From: Shewanella sp. 1CM18E
GTDB taxonomy: Bacteria; Pseudomonadota; Gammaproteobacteria; Enterobacterales; Shewanellaceae
Assembly (NCBI RefSeq): GCF_023161665.1
Contig: NZ_JALNTW010000013.1
Coordinates: 57,634 to 121,633 of the forward strand
Reading direction: 5' to 3'
Length of the DNA stretch: 64,000 nt
Shown: in pieces, positions 25,478 to 34,518 of the stretch
Numbering within the stretch: the first letter of the stretch is position 1
Layout of the letters: each line of letters starts with the position of its first letter
The notes under the pieces: model-generated
Database searches by the model: none
What the model was told of the DNA's origin: nothing
What the model saw: the letters and a program-made list of their open reading frames with translations, nothing else
Translations under genes and position numbers: made by a program

Positions 25478-25511
25478 GCAAAGCAACCATAAGATTAATG
25501 GCTGCTTTGTA
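25478..25511 (-). terminator. Possible terminator of ribB
   Basis: On the minus strand an 11-bp stem (AAAGCAGCCAT with ATGGTTGCTTT, one G-U pair) with a 7-base loop lies just past the ribB stop. The following sequence is not T-rich, so confidence is modest. Confidence 0.4.
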
Positions 25512-25520
25512 TATTGTTGG

Positions 25521-26159
25521 TTACTGGCTATTACGGTAAGCGACAATATCTTCAATCGTTAAAACAGGCATATCGTGCTGGCGGCCAAAATCAATGATTT
25601 CAGGTAAGCGAGCCATAGTGCCATCAGGCATAGTGACCTCACATAACACGCCAAAAGGCTTTAGACCTGCAAGCTTCATTAAATCTACTGTGCCTTCGGT
25701 ATGACCACGACGCTCTAATACTCCGCCTGGGCGTGCGCGCAGTGGATAAACATGGCCCGGACGAGCTAAGTCATCAGGTTTGGCATTATCAGCAATTGCC
25801 GCTTTGATTGTGGTGACACGATCAGCAGCTGAAACGCCGGTTGTTACCCCTTGTTTAGCTTCAATACTCACAGTAAAGGCGGTGCCGTATTGGCTATTGT
25901 TATCGCTTACCATAGGCGGCAGTTGTAATTGCTCAATACGTTCATCGGTAAGACATAGGCAAACAATACCGCTACATTCGCGGATAAGCAGTGCCATCTG
26001 CTCATTGGTTAGCGTTTCTGCGGCATAGATAAGATCGCCTTCGTTTTCACGATCTTCATCATCAACCACTAACACACCTTTACCTTGGCGTAGTGCGGTT
26101 AGTGCAGCGTTAACACGTTCAATTGGATTGCCAAAAGGGGCAAGTAAAGACTGATTCAT
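25521..26159 (-). CDS. ribB: 3,4-dihydroxy-2-butanone 4-phosphate synthase RibB
   Basis: A 212-residue enzyme making the four-carbon riboflavin precursor from ribulose 5-phosphate. Motifs: VLVVDDEDRENEGDLIYAAE (metal-binding acidic loop, about 32-51), GIVCLCL, TGVSAADRVTTI and the catalytic-site RPGHVYPLRARPGGVLERRGHTE. The length matches the single-domain E. coli RibB (217). The frame is open 43 codons further upstream into the riboswitch, but that part encodes unrelated hydrophobic residues, so the ATG at 26159 is used. A complete FMN riboswitch precedes it, so expression should fall when FMN is plentiful. Confidence 0.96.
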   Translation of the reverse strand: MNQSLLAPFGNPIERVNAALTALRQGKGVLVVDDEDRENEGDLIYAAETLTNEQMALLIRECSGIVCLCLTDERIEQLQLPPMVSDNNSQYGTAFTVSIEAKQGVTTGVSAADRVTTIKAAIADNAKPDDLARPGHVYPLRARPGGVLERRGHTEGTVDLMKLAGLKPFGVLCEVTMPDGTMARLPEIIDFGRQHDMPVLTIEDIVAYRNSQ

Positions 26160-26320
26160 GGATACATCCTTAAAATACGACATTGGGTTGACCAGAATCA
26201 GGGCGTGCAGAAAATGACACACGGCTTGAGCCGAAATAGGCCATAGCAATGTGCATAATAAGAGTGACAAAGAACACCACCAAGCCAATACTAGCTTACG
26301 GTTTCCTCGTTTATTCTTAT

Positions 26321-26560
26321 ATTCTCTTTCATCCGGACTCAGTGTACTAACTAATTAGTACCCATTACCGTCGGCTCTGGAGTAGGTGCAACCTTAGAAA
26401 CGACGGGCGTCGTAGTTAAGGTCGGTTTACCAGATCTGCTGACCCTAGTTAATATTCAGCGCTATTTATATAGCGTAAACTAGGCGCTCGCGGGCTTTTA
26501 TATATTGATTATCTCTATATAACTTACCGCCGGTGGGGAGTTTCACCCCGCCCTGAGAAT
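26321..26560 (-). promoter_or_regulatory. FMN riboswitch (RFN element) controlling ribB
   Basis: Read on the minus strand, the conserved blocks appear in order: ATTCTCAGGGCGGGGTGAAA at the 5' side with CTCCCCACCGGCGGTAA, then GCCCGCGAGCGCC, GTCAGCAGATCTGGT, CCAGAGCCGACGGTAATGGG and finally AGTCCGGATGAAAGAGAAT. The outer ATTCTC/GAGAAT pair closes helix P1. About 160 bases separate it from the ribB start, room for the expression platform. A short CGGCTCAAGCCG hairpin lies in that gap, but I did not resolve whether control is by termination or by translation. Confidence 0.95.
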
Positions 26561-26735
26561 TATTTTGGTTGATGATTAAATAAGTTAATTAACCCATCGA
26601 CCAAGTGGCGTTATGTTGCCCCTAATTGATTTAAATGACAAGCTGAGCTGTAAAAATGGCGATTTAGCTCAAAAAATGCCAGCGCCGCCAGCCAACCTAT
26701 GGAATAGGCTAGCTGTAATTGTATAAGGATATTCG

Positions 26736-28901
26736 ATGAAACAGATTGCTCCGCTCACACTCAGTGCTGTACTGCTATTTGGATGTAATAATATGACTGC
26801 AAACCAAACCGTTAAACCACCTCAAGCCGATAAAATTCCCCACAGCATGACACTACATGATGTAACACGTGTTGATGATTATTACTGGATGCGAGATGAC
26901 GAGCGCAAAGACCCACGCATAATCGCGCATCTGAATGCCGAAAATGCCTATACAAAATCTCAGTTTCAGCCATTTAATGACTTAAAGCAGCGTTTGTTTG
27001 ACGAGCTGGTAGGGCGTTTAGATAAAGATGAGTCGAGTGTGCCTTATTTTTGGCATCAGCATTGGTATTACCGTTATTACAAAGCGGGTTTTGAATACCC
27101 TGTTATTGCACGTAGATCTGAGCTAGCAAGCCAGCATGAGCAAATACTGCTAGATGTAAACTTGCGTGCTGCAGGGCAGGACTTCTATGGTTTGGGGCAA
27201 GTATCGACTAGTCCTGATGAAACCAAGCTGGTATTTGCTGAAGATCTATTGAGTCGCCGCATTTATAGTTTGTATGTGAAAGATCTCACTACAGGTGAGT
27301 TAATGGAGGATGTGCTAGAAGGTACCGATGGCTCAGTAGTGTGGGCTAACGACAATCTGCATCTGTTTTATATCGCGAAAGATCCACAAACCTTATTAGG
27401 TTTTCAAGTATTCCGCCATAAGTTAGGCACGCCACAGTCTGATGATGTCTTAGTTTATGAAGAGCAAGATGATGCTTTTTACATAGGTTTAGGTAAGTCA
27501 CTAGATGAAACTCAAATTGTGCTTTATGCAGAGAGCACAGTAACCAGTGAAGTCAGTATGCTGGATGCCAACCAGCCTTTAGCAATATTTACCCCAGTAC
27601 TTGCAAGAGAAGAAGGGCATGAGTATTCAGTTTCTAAGTTAGGTGATAACTATTACATACTCACCAATTGGCAAGCCAGTAACTTCCGCTTGATGAAGGT
27701 CGCTATAGAGCAAGCTGCAGATAAGAATGCTTGGCAAGATGTGATTGCTCATGACCTTAACTCGCGCATTGAAGATGTATTGCTACTAAATGACTATATG
27801 GTGGTGCAAACCCGTGAAAAGGGCATCAGCCGTATTCGAGTTTATCCGTTTAATGGCCAAGCTGAGTTTGAGCTTGAGTTTAATGACCCTGCCTATGTTG
27901 TGGGTCTGGATATCAATGCGAGCCAGCAAAGCAACAAGCTAAGGGTGTATTACTCAAGTCCAACGACGCCTGAATCTATCTATGAATATGCTTTAACAAA
28001 GCCAAATGAGCGCGAGCTGCTAAAGCAAGAGCAAGTGCTGGGCGAGTTTAATAGCGAAGATTACCAAGCAGAGCGTCTATTTATTACTGCGCGTGAAAGT
28101 AAAGAGGTACCTGTTACCTTGGTTTATCGTAAAGATAAATTCAGTAAAGATGGTACTAACCCACTATACCAATACGGTTATGGCTCATACGGCTACACGG
28201 TTGAACCTGATTTTAGCTCATCTATTTTAAGCCTACTCGATAGAGGTGTGGTTTATGCTATTGCCCATGTGCGTGGCTCAGAGATGTTAGGTCGAGCTTG
28301 GTACGACGACGGACGCATGCTCAATAAACAAAACAGCTTTAATGATTTTGTTGATGTGACTCAAGCGCTTGTAGAGCAAGGCTATGGCGCCAAAGGTAAA
28401 GTGGTCGCAGCTGGTGGCAGTGCTGGTGGCCTACTAATGGGAGGAGTCATCAATCAAGCACCAGAACATTACTTTGCCGTTGCTGCCCATGTGCCATTTG
28501 TTGATGTAGTCACCACTATGCTGGATGAATCTATCCCATTAACCACTAACGAGTATGACGAGTGGGGTAATCCAAATGAAAAGGTCTATTTCGATTATAT
28601 GCTTAGCTATGCGCCGTACGACAACATCAGTGAGCAAGCCTACCCACACTTATTAGTCACTACTGGTTTGCACGACTCACAAGTACAGTATTTTGAGCCA
28701 GCCAAATGGGTTGCTAAGCTGCGCGAGATGAAAACTGACGATAATATGTTGCTGTTTGATACTGATATGGAAGCCGGGCACGGTGGCAAGAGTGGCCGTT
28801 ATCGCCAGTATGAAGACAAAGCACAAGAGTATGCCTTCTTTATTGGTTTGCTTGGCTTAGATGAAACGGTACAAGATGCAGCCGTTAAAGATAATAAGTA
28901 G
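26736..28901 (+). CDS. ptrB: Oligopeptidase B-type prolyl oligopeptidase, lipoprotein
   Basis: A 721-residue S9A serine peptidase that cuts short peptides after basic residues. The N-terminal beta-propeller (about 80-445) is followed by the alpha/beta-hydrolase domain with nucleophile Ser562 in AAGGSAGGLLMGG, Asp in TTGLHDSQVQYFEP and His in MEAGHGGKSGRYRQYED. The DYYWMRDDERKDPRI opening and NEYDEWGNPNE segment favour oligopeptidase B over prolyl oligopeptidase. Unlike the cytoplasmic E. coli enzyme it begins with a signal peptide and lipobox (LLFGC), so it is probably anchored in the envelope. The gene reads away from ribB and is followed ten bases later by a GIY-YIG gene. Confidence 0.92.
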   Translation: MKQIAPLTLSAVLLFGCNNMTANQTVKPPQADKIPHSMTLHDVTRVDDYYWMRDDERKDPRIIAHLNAENAYTKSQFQPFNDLKQRLFDELVGRLDKDESSVPYFWHQHWYYRYYKAGFEYPVIARRSELASQHEQILLDVNLRAAGQDFYGLGQVSTSPDETKLVFAEDLLSRRIYSLYVKDLTTGELMEDVLEGTDGSVVWANDNLHLFYIAKDPQTLLGFQVFRHKLGTPQSDDVLVYEEQDDAFYIGLGKSLDETQIVLYAESTVTSEVSMLDANQPLAIFTPVLAREEGHEYSVSKLGDNYYILTNWQASNFRLMKVAIEQAADKNAWQDVIAHDLNSRIEDVLLLNDYMVVQTREKGISRIRVYPFNGQAEFELEFNDPAYVVGLDINASQQSNKLRVYYSSPTTPESIYEYALTKPNERELLKQEQVLGEFNSEDYQAERLFITARESKEVPVTLVYRKDKFSKDGTNPLYQYGYGSYGYTVEPDFSSSILSLLDRGVVYAIAHVRGSEMLGRAWYDDGRMLNKQNSFNDFVDVTQALVEQGYGAKGKVVAAGGSAGGLLMGGVINQAPEHYFAVAAHVPFVDVVTTMLDESIPLTTNEYDEWGNPNEKVYFDYMLSYAPYDNISEQAYPHLLVTTGLHDSQVQYFEPAKWVAKLREMKTDDNMLLFDTDMEAGHGGKSGRYRQYEDKAQEYAFFIGLLGLDETVQDAAVKDNK

Positions 28902-28910
28902 CAAATAATA

Positions 28911-29303
28911 ATGGCAAGTAGGTTAAAAGCGGCTGTAGACCCTAAAGCTGAAGTTACTGGGCAGGCTGTAGATAAGTCCGCTACAAGTGATAGTGAGTCA
29001 CCATTTGTTAAGAAGCACGATAAGCGCAGCGCTGCTTTGTGGTTCTTGTATATGGTGCGCTGTGCTAATGGTCAGCTTTATACGGGGATTACAACAGATG
29101 TTGCGCGCCGCTTTAACGAGCATCAGAGTAATAGTGCTAAATCAGCCAAATTTTTGCGGGGTAAAGGGCCGCTCAATTTGGTTTATTCGGAAACGGTTGG
29201 TAGCCATTCTGATGCGCTTAAGCGAGAGATAGCGTTAAAGAAATGGCCAAGAGCGAAGAAGTTGGCATTGATCGCTGAGTTTGAGTGTTGTGACTTGCGA
29301 TAA
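28911..29303 (+). CDS. GIY-YIG domain protein (UPF0213-like)
   Basis: A 130-residue protein with a single GIY-YIG nuclease-type domain in residues about 43-120: WFLYMVRCANGQLYTGITTD, RRFNEHQ, KFLRGKGPLNLVYSE and ALKREIALKKWPRAKKLALI. The catalytic Tyr, Arg and Glu of the fold are in place. This small family (YhbQ-like) has been linked to DNA processing, but its role is unclear. The first 40 residues are charged, low in structure and not part of the family, so translation may begin further in. It lies 9 bases after ptrB and is probably co-transcribed. Confidence 0.85.
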   Translation: MASRLKAAVDPKAEVTGQAVDKSATSDSESPFVKKHDKRSAALWFLYMVRCANGQLYTGITTDVARRFNEHQSNSAKSAKFLRGKGPLNLVYSETVGSHSDALKREIALKKWPRAKKLALIAEFECCDLR

Positions 29304-29334
29304 ATGGCGTAACTTAAAAAGTTACGCCATTTTT
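29302..29334 (+). terminator. Rho-independent terminator after the GIY-YIG gene
   Basis: Arms aaatggcgtaac and gttacgccattt with a seven-base loop and a T run. The left arm begins at the stop codon of the gene. Confidence 0.9.
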
Positions 29335-29413
29335 ATTTGAGGGCTTATATTTAAGCGTTGGTATTTAAGCGTTGGTATTTGAACACTTATATTTGAACAG
29401 TTTATTTGAACCC
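29331..29413. repeat. Minisatellite of six 14-base units
   Basis: Six head-to-tail units share the core TATTTgAa/TATTTaAg: starts at 29331, 29345, 29359, 29373, 29387 and 29401; the last has lost one base. Adjacent units 2 and 3 share the exact string TATTTAAGCGTTGGTATTT. The array fills the gap between the terminator and the stop codon of the convergent signal peptidase gene. Such arrays can change copy number by slippage. Units are 14 bases, not a multiple of three, and no gene covers them. Confidence 0.85.
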
Positions 29414-29421
29414 TTAAGAGA

Positions 29422-30081
29422 TTACTGATGATAAAGACTGGTAAAAAAGCGCTCTGTTCGCGGTAGGTAGTAGTCATCATAGTCTAACGAGAAGGCGATG
29501 CTGGTTGCTTTGCCTTTTAGCTCTGCCCTTGGAACAAAGCCATAAACTCTTGAGTCTGCACTGTTGCGGCGATTATCGCCCATCACTAAATAGTGATTGT
29601 CTGGCACTGTGATGGGGCTAAAGTCACTGAGATTGTTACTGGCTGTTTTTTCAATGCGGATGTCGTGGATTAAGCCAAATAGGTTTTCTTTGGCGAGTAA
29701 CTGCTGACTATCGTTAGATATCACAGCGTAATCGAGAGCTTGGCCATTAATAAACAGCACTTCATTGTGCAAACTAACAGTATCGCCAGGTAAGCCAATG
29801 ACTCGTTTGATTAAACGCTTGTTGGCTGCAGCAGACTCAAATACTACGACTTCGCCGCGGCTAGGTTCAGCCGTTGCCAAAATCGAAATATCAGAAAAAG
29901 GCACTCTAAGATCATAAGCCATTTTATCGACTACGATGCGGTCGCCTTCTTTTATGGTTGGTTGCATTGAACCTGTGGGTACTGAGTACCAATCAGCAAC
30001 AGCGCTTCTGAAAACTGACATCAATAGAATGAATAGCACTAGCTGACGATTAGTTTTCCAAAGCTGTTTGAGTTTATTCAT
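29422..30081 (-). CDS. lepB: Signal peptidase I, short type
   Basis: A 219-residue type I signal peptidase, which removes Sec and Tat signal peptides on the outer face of the inner membrane. One N-terminal span (about 13-28) precedes the nucleophile Ser38 in VPTGSMQPTI; the general base is Lys92 in RLIKRVIGLPGD, and MGDNRRNSADSRVYGFV completes the fold. All catalytic residues are intact. It is about 100 residues shorter than E. coli LepB, has one span instead of two, and is not next to lepA, so it is probably a second paralogue with special substrates. It stands alone. Confidence 0.92.
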   Translation of the reverse strand: MNKLKQLWKTNRQLVLFILLMSVFRSAVADWYSVPTGSMQPTIKEGDRIVVDKMAYDLRVPFSDISILATAEPSRGEVVVFESAAANKRLIKRVIGLPGDTVSLHNEVLFINGQALDYAVISNDSQQLLAKENLFGLIHDIRIEKTASNNLSDFSPITVPDNHYLVMGDNRRNSADSRVYGFVPRAELKGKATSIAFSLDYDDYYLPRTERFFTSLYHQ

Positions 30082-30216
30082 AAGGGCCTCAACTTAATGG
30101 GGTGGGCAGGGTGCCACAGCAGATAAATAGATAAAACGTTAGTCCGATCTGTCTTGCTGCTATAGCACCTGCGCCGGGAAGGTGTTTACTGTCATTTTAC
30201 TGATTGGTATTAGTCG

Positions 30217-30972
30217 TTAGTGCATGCTGACTGAGCCGTTGATGTTATCGACACTTAAATCACCCGAGCCAGATTCAATAATGCTGAGTCCAAGGGTGTT
30301 ATCGACTTCGATATCGCCTGAACCATCATCAATCACCACGCGACCATTAACGTTCTGTACGCTTAAGTCGCCAGAGCCATCGTCAATATGGGTGTCGCCG
30401 CCAATTCCTTGCAGGTTAATTGAGCCAGATCCATCTTCAAGGGTTAGCTTGCCAGTGGTATTGCTGATATCAACTGAGCCAGAGCCGTCTTGAATGTTGA
30501 GGTTGTTACCGCCTTTAATCCACATATCGCCTGAACCGTCATCGACTTTGATGTTAGCGGCAACGCCTTTAATTTCGATATCACCCGAGCCGTCATCAAT
30601 ATCCAGCATCATGTTGCTTGGAACTTGAATGGTAAGGTCGATATAAGGCGAGCGCTTAAAATTGATACTGCTATCGAATTCGGCAATCAATTTGGCTTTA
30701 GAGCCGCTTTGTTTAAGGCTGAGATTAGTGTCGATATCGCCATAGGTATAGATATCAGCAGTTACTTTAATTTGGGTTAAACCATTAACACCTTGAATAT
30801 TAAGATCACCAGCAGCAGTTTCAGCCACTAAGGTGTCAATCTGCTTAGCATCAATCTGTAGCTGCTTTTTTTGGTGGTTGAGTGGGCCTGCATTAGCGCC
30901 ATTAACATTGATGATGCAGCCAGAAAGTGACATAGCGATAACGCCGGCAAGCAAAGTAGATGTGAATTTCAT
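30217..30972 (-). CDS. Lipoprotein with seven DDGSGD repeats (DUF4097-like beta-helix)
   Basis: A 251-residue predicted lipoprotein (signal peptide with lipobox SLSGC; start at 30972 chosen over an upstream extension because the signal begins there). From about residue 127 to the end it carries seven tandem repeats of about 18 residues opening with DDGSGD or a variant: DDGSGDIEIKG, DDGSGDMWIKG, QDGSGSVDISN, EDGSGSINLQG, DDGSGDLSVQN, DDGSGDIEVDN, ESGSGDLSVDN. This fits a right-handed beta-helix or stacked ladder, as in DUF4097-type putative adhesins. The alternating acidic/Ser/Gly turn could bind calcium, which is a guess. It stands alone; no function is known. Confidence 0.82.
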   Translation of the reverse strand: MKFTSTLLAGVIAMSLSGCIINVNGANAGPLNHQKKQLQIDAKQIDTLVAETAAGDLNIQGVNGLTQIKVTADIYTYGDIDTNLSLKQSGSKAKLIAEFDSSINFKRSPYIDLTIQVPSNMMLDIDDGSGDIEIKGVAANIKVDDGSGDMWIKGGNNLNIQDGSGSVDISNTTGKLTLEDGSGSINLQGIGGDTHIDDGSGDLSVQNVNGRVVIDDGSGDIEVDNTLGLSIIESGSGDLSVDNINGSVSMH

Positions 30973-31251
30973 CGGGTAACGTCCTTTTATTATTTTTGGT
31001 TGGCAGCATGGCAAGCTGCTTAATGTTGATATGCATTAATAAGCAGAAAATGTGCCAATAGGTTATCTACTTGTTTTGATTGTGTTATCTTGGTTTTGTA
31101 TTAAGCGGTGATTGTCGGTAGTGGTGAATTAGCTTATTGATTTACGCTTAACGTTTATTTATTAGTGAAATTACTCAATGACTTATATGTGGCTTAATAG
31201 TGGGTGCTAAACCGTAAACATATAAGGTAGAAATCTTAGGGATGACCAAAT

Positions 31252-32058
31252 ATGGATTATTTATCGGTTAACCAGCAAAGCTGGGATAAGCGGGTGCAAA
31301 CCCATGTGACTTCTGAGTTTTATGACGTTGCAGGCTTCTTACAAGGTAAAAGCTCGCTGCAAGAGATCGAGCTGGCGCAACTTAATGTCGTTGGCAAAAG
31401 CTTATTGCACCTGCAATGTCACTTTGGTCTTGATACCTTGTCTTGGGCAAGAATGGGAGCCGACGTCACAGGCATTGATCTGTCTCCCGCAGCGATCGCT
31501 CAAGCCAAGTCGTTGGCAGAGCAAGCTGGACTAACTGCGGACTTTATCTGTAGTGATGTTTATAGCGTGCCCGAGACGGTCAAAGGTGAATTTGACGTGG
31601 TTTTCACTTCATACGGCGCCATCGTTTGGTTACCGGACCTTGATAAGTGGGCACAGGTTATCGCCAACAAGTTAGTGGCTGGTGGTCAGTTTTATATGGT
31701 GGAGTTCCATCCTGCTCAAGCGGTATTTGAGGGGTATAACTATTTTCATCAGGATGCGCCAGATGTTGAAGATGAAGCGACCTATACCGAAAATGCTAAT
31801 GACGACACGCATACTTTTATGAGCTGGCCGCACTCGTTAGCTGATGTGATTAATGCATTAATTAAGGCAGGACTCGAAATCAATCGCTTAGATGAATATC
31901 CTTTTAGCCCATACAAGTGTTTTGCCGGATTAACTGAAGAAACGGTAACAGTCGAGTTAGCTGGTGGACGGCAATCTTGTAAGCGTTATTTCGTTGAGCA
32001 TAAAGGTCAGCGGCTGCCGTTAACCTATTCAATATCGGCGACGAAGAAAGCTATATAA
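31252..32058 (+). CDS. Class I SAM-dependent methyltransferase
   Basis: A 268-residue methyltransferase. SAM-binding motif I is LLHLQCHFGLDTLSWARMGA (about 46-65), followed by the acidic VTGIDLSPAAI, and motifs II/III in FDVVFTSYGAIVWLPDL and LVAGGQFYMVEFHP. The unusual LQCHFG form in place of LDxGCGxG marks a well-populated subfamily of unknown substrate, so the gene is not degenerate. It has no membrane span. It stands alone with a terminator right after the stop, facing an M14 peptidase. The substrate cannot be inferred. Confidence 0.88.
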   Translation: MDYLSVNQQSWDKRVQTHVTSEFYDVAGFLQGKSSLQEIELAQLNVVGKSLLHLQCHFGLDTLSWARMGADVTGIDLSPAAIAQAKSLAEQAGLTADFICSDVYSVPETVKGEFDVVFTSYGAIVWLPDLDKWAQVIANKLVAGGQFYMVEFHPAQAVFEGYNYFHQDAPDVEDEATYTENANDDTHTFMSWPHSLADVINALIKAGLEINRLDEYPFSPYKCFAGLTEETVTVELAGGRQSCKRYFVEHKGQRLPLTYSISATKKAI

Positions 32059-32070
32059 AGCTTACAAATA

Positions 32071-32098
32071 AAAACAGCGCTTGAAGCGCTGTTTTTTT
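32071..32098. terminator. Bidirectional terminator between methyltransferase and peptidase genes
   Basis: Stem aaaacagcgctt / aagcgctgtttt with a minimal loop, followed by T runs on both strands. Genes on either side converge on it. Confidence 0.92.
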
Positions 32099-32113
32099 AT
32101 GGTTAGCTGGTAG

Positions 32114-33967
32114 TTATTGATTGCCCCTTAATATAGGGTACTTCAAATATTGATTATCGTAGTAAGGGCTACGCTCGTAAAACCAACGCAGACGGGCTTT
32201 AGGGTCAGCAGCAAATGCTTCGTCACTAAGCGCTTTATCAAACTCGGCCTGTAAGCTTGGATCATTGGCTAACATTTGCTGAGCCAAAGGCTCTACCGCA
32301 TAATTTTCAATGTACTCAGTGCGAGTAAAGATAGGGTTGAAAAACCCCCATTGAAATAATGAGTCTGGCGATTGTGGCTCTAATAATAAGATGGCGAGAT
32401 CGCCTAATGGCTGCTTAGTATCAATGCGCACAGTGCCTGCTGGCAAAGTTATATTGACCGATTCACTTTGCACTGTTGCGTTGACGCGCTGACGGCCTTC
32501 GTAATCTTTGGCGGCAAACTTCGGCTCACTAAACTGATATTGCTGCAAAGTTTGTTGCTGCGGTTTAGTTAGTGTCGTCATGCGTACGCCATGCACACTC
32601 AAGCGTTCTATCACCTCTTGCCATTGCGGCGGAATGTAATAAGCCGCTGGGCGGTTGATGGTTACATCCGCTTTAGTGCCACCAATAACCGGCAGGTTAG
32701 GGTAGAGTTTAGGCTCACCATTCCAACGTACAATCTCATTCCCACTGATAGCACTTTGTTCTAGCGTATAACCTATGCCTTTAAAGTCCCAGCCTCGTGC
32801 TTGCTGCTCTTGTTGCCATGACAGAGTCACTCGAGGCGAGTAGCGATATTTATCTTGTTGAATAGCAGAGGTGAGTTTGGTGCTGTCATCAGCAATTGCT
32901 TTCAGGCTCGATTCGAGCATCACGTAAGTGCCAAGCACACGTTGCTTATAAGGCTTAAGGCTATGGTTTTCAATTAAGATAGTCGGCAAGTGGCGCGCAT
33001 CGCCATAACCGTTTGAAAAGCGTGGACTGGCGTTCCACAGTGACATGCCTTTAGTGATATCAGTGTTATCAATGGCAAAAACTAATGGGCCGGGAACATG
33101 GCCTTGCTCAGTAAGTGCAGACTCGATACTTGGGCGATAGCTGCTTTCTAACCACTGATAGATTGCAGGGCTTTGTCCCTTGGCAAGGTTATAGCCAAAG
33201 GTAACGTCATATTGATAGTCGATACCGTCGGTAACATGCACATCGATATACAGGTCTGGCTGCCAAATATTGATTGCGCGCAGCATATGCTGCATTTCAG
33301 GAGTATCTGCTTTAGCGTAATCACGGTTTAAATTGAGATTTTGCGCTGTAGTGCGCCAGCCCATATTTACAGGACCACGCTGATTCACGCGATTAAATTC
33401 ACTTGCGCGTTCATGACCATCGACACTGAAAATCGGTACAAAAAGCAGGTTGGCGTTATCAAGTAATGAGGCTTTGCCGTTAAATACTATGTCACGTAAC
33501 AACATCATCCCCGCATCTTTGCCGTCGATTTCGCCTGAGTGAATGCCAGCTTGCACTAGCAAAGTTGGTTTGTCATTGCGCGATAAACTTGCTGCATCAT
33601 CAGCGCCTTCTTTGGAGGCGACAATCATCCAAATATCTCTTCCTTGCGGGCTTTTACCTATGCTGACTTTGTGCAGCATCTCACTTTGCGCTATTAACTT
33701 ATCTAGCCAAACAAATGTGTCGTCATAACTTGGGCTGGTTTTAAGGCCATTTTGCTCGAAAGGTGTGGCCCATGGATTGTCAGCTGAAACCACGAGTGAA
33801 TCGCTAGCGCCATGCCAAGGTTTTATCAGTGGTAAAATTGCATCGTTAACAAATGTGGTTGCGATTTGAGGTGTTTCGTTATGTTGTAGATTTTCATCTT
33901 CTGCAGCAAGGCAATTACTGCTGGAAGTGACAATTAGGACGGCTGTGGCAAGAGAGGTTAAGCGCAT
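32114..33967 (-). CDS. M14-family zinc carboxypeptidase, exported
   Basis: A 617-residue peptidase with a signal peptide (about 1-21, ending CLAA). The M14 domain spans roughly residues 75-370. The zinc ligands are the His and Glu of QAGIHSGEIDGKD, with the third His in LYIDVHVTDG, and ILIENHSLK lies where the catalytic Glu is expected. The C-terminal 240 residues have no repeat or membrane anchor and are probably a beta-rich accessory region common in this marine subfamily. It likely releases C-terminal residues from peptides in the periplasm or outside. It stands alone, divergent from the chemoreceptor gene. Confidence 0.88.
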   Translation of the reverse strand: MRLTSLATAVLIVTSSSNCLAAEDENLQHNETPQIATTFVNDAILPLIKPWHGASDSLVVSADNPWATPFEQNGLKTSPSYDDTFVWLDKLIAQSEMLHKVSIGKSPQGRDIWMIVASKEGADDAASLSRNDKPTLLVQAGIHSGEIDGKDAGMMLLRDIVFNGKASLLDNANLLFVPIFSVDGHERASEFNRVNQRGPVNMGWRTTAQNLNLNRDYAKADTPEMQHMLRAINIWQPDLYIDVHVTDGIDYQYDVTFGYNLAKGQSPAIYQWLESSYRPSIESALTEQGHVPGPLVFAIDNTDITKGMSLWNASPRFSNGYGDARHLPTILIENHSLKPYKQRVLGTYVMLESSLKAIADDSTKLTSAIQQDKYRYSPRVTLSWQQEQQARGWDFKGIGYTLEQSAISGNEIVRWNGEPKLYPNLPVIGGTKADVTINRPAAYYIPPQWQEVIERLSVHGVRMTTLTKPQQQTLQQYQFSEPKFAAKDYEGRQRVNATVQSESVNITLPAGTVRIDTKQPLGDLAILLLEPQSPDSLFQWGFFNPIFTRTEYIENYAVEPLAQQMLANDPSLQAEFDKALSDEAFAADPKARLRWFYERSPYYDNQYLKYPILRGNQ

Positions 33968-34518
33968 GTTTAGATACCCGAGATTGAACTGTTTTGAATT
34001 ATTATTAGCCAGTTATATTTCATTAAAGCGGGCTGAAGTGCAACCGCCTAACTGTTTCTAAATATGCATTTGCATGACGGCGTACTTATTATCGACTGTG
34101 ACGGTGAGGCGTTGCCTAGCTTATGTATAAGCCTCTAAATAAAAGCTTTAAAAATTAGCGATGGATAAGAATAAGTAGGCTTTTTTGTTGGGAGCAGCTG
34201 TATTTAAGCTTTTAAGTGTTTTTACTTATTTAGTAAGTACTGCTTAATGCGTTGTTTTATAAGGTTAATTATTGTTAATTGTTTGCGTTTTTGTTGTCTA
34301 TCTCTTGTTTTGCCTCTGTGTTTTTAATATATAGTATCCAACCTTGATTTTGAGGGGCTTATTGTTTTTATTTAGTTGATAAGTCTCTAATTAAAAACTG
34401 AATTATGACCTTTTTTAGATACACGAATGGACAGTTCAAATATGTTAATTGTTAAACAATCTTTATTAAATGGATTTAAGCCTCAAATGAGTTGGCTTGT
34501 TGCGGGTATGGTGCATAT
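33968..34518. other. 551-base AT-rich intergenic region
   Basis: This is the longest non-coding gap apart from the right end. It should hold the divergent promoters of the M14 peptidase and the chemoreceptor. I see no gene with a ribosome binding site, no strong hairpin and no known RNA. The part from 34240 to 34440 is particularly T-rich on the plus strand. Confidence 0.5.

Noticed and set aside
26160..26288. N-terminal extension of ribB
   Set aside because: The extension codes for hydrophobic sequence unlike RibB and runs into the riboswitch platform.
29331..29413. 14-base array as a CRISPR
   Set aside because: There are no spacers; units are directly adjacent and too short.
30224..30493. 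Open frame opposite the DDGSGD repeats, with its own peptide repeats
   Set aside because: It mirrors the DNA repeat of the real lipoprotein gene; it has no ribosome binding site or family match.
31390..31450. Methyltransferase motif I looked degenerate (LQCHFG instead of DxGCGxG)
   Set aside because: This form is typical of a large intact subfamily, so it is not evidence of decay.
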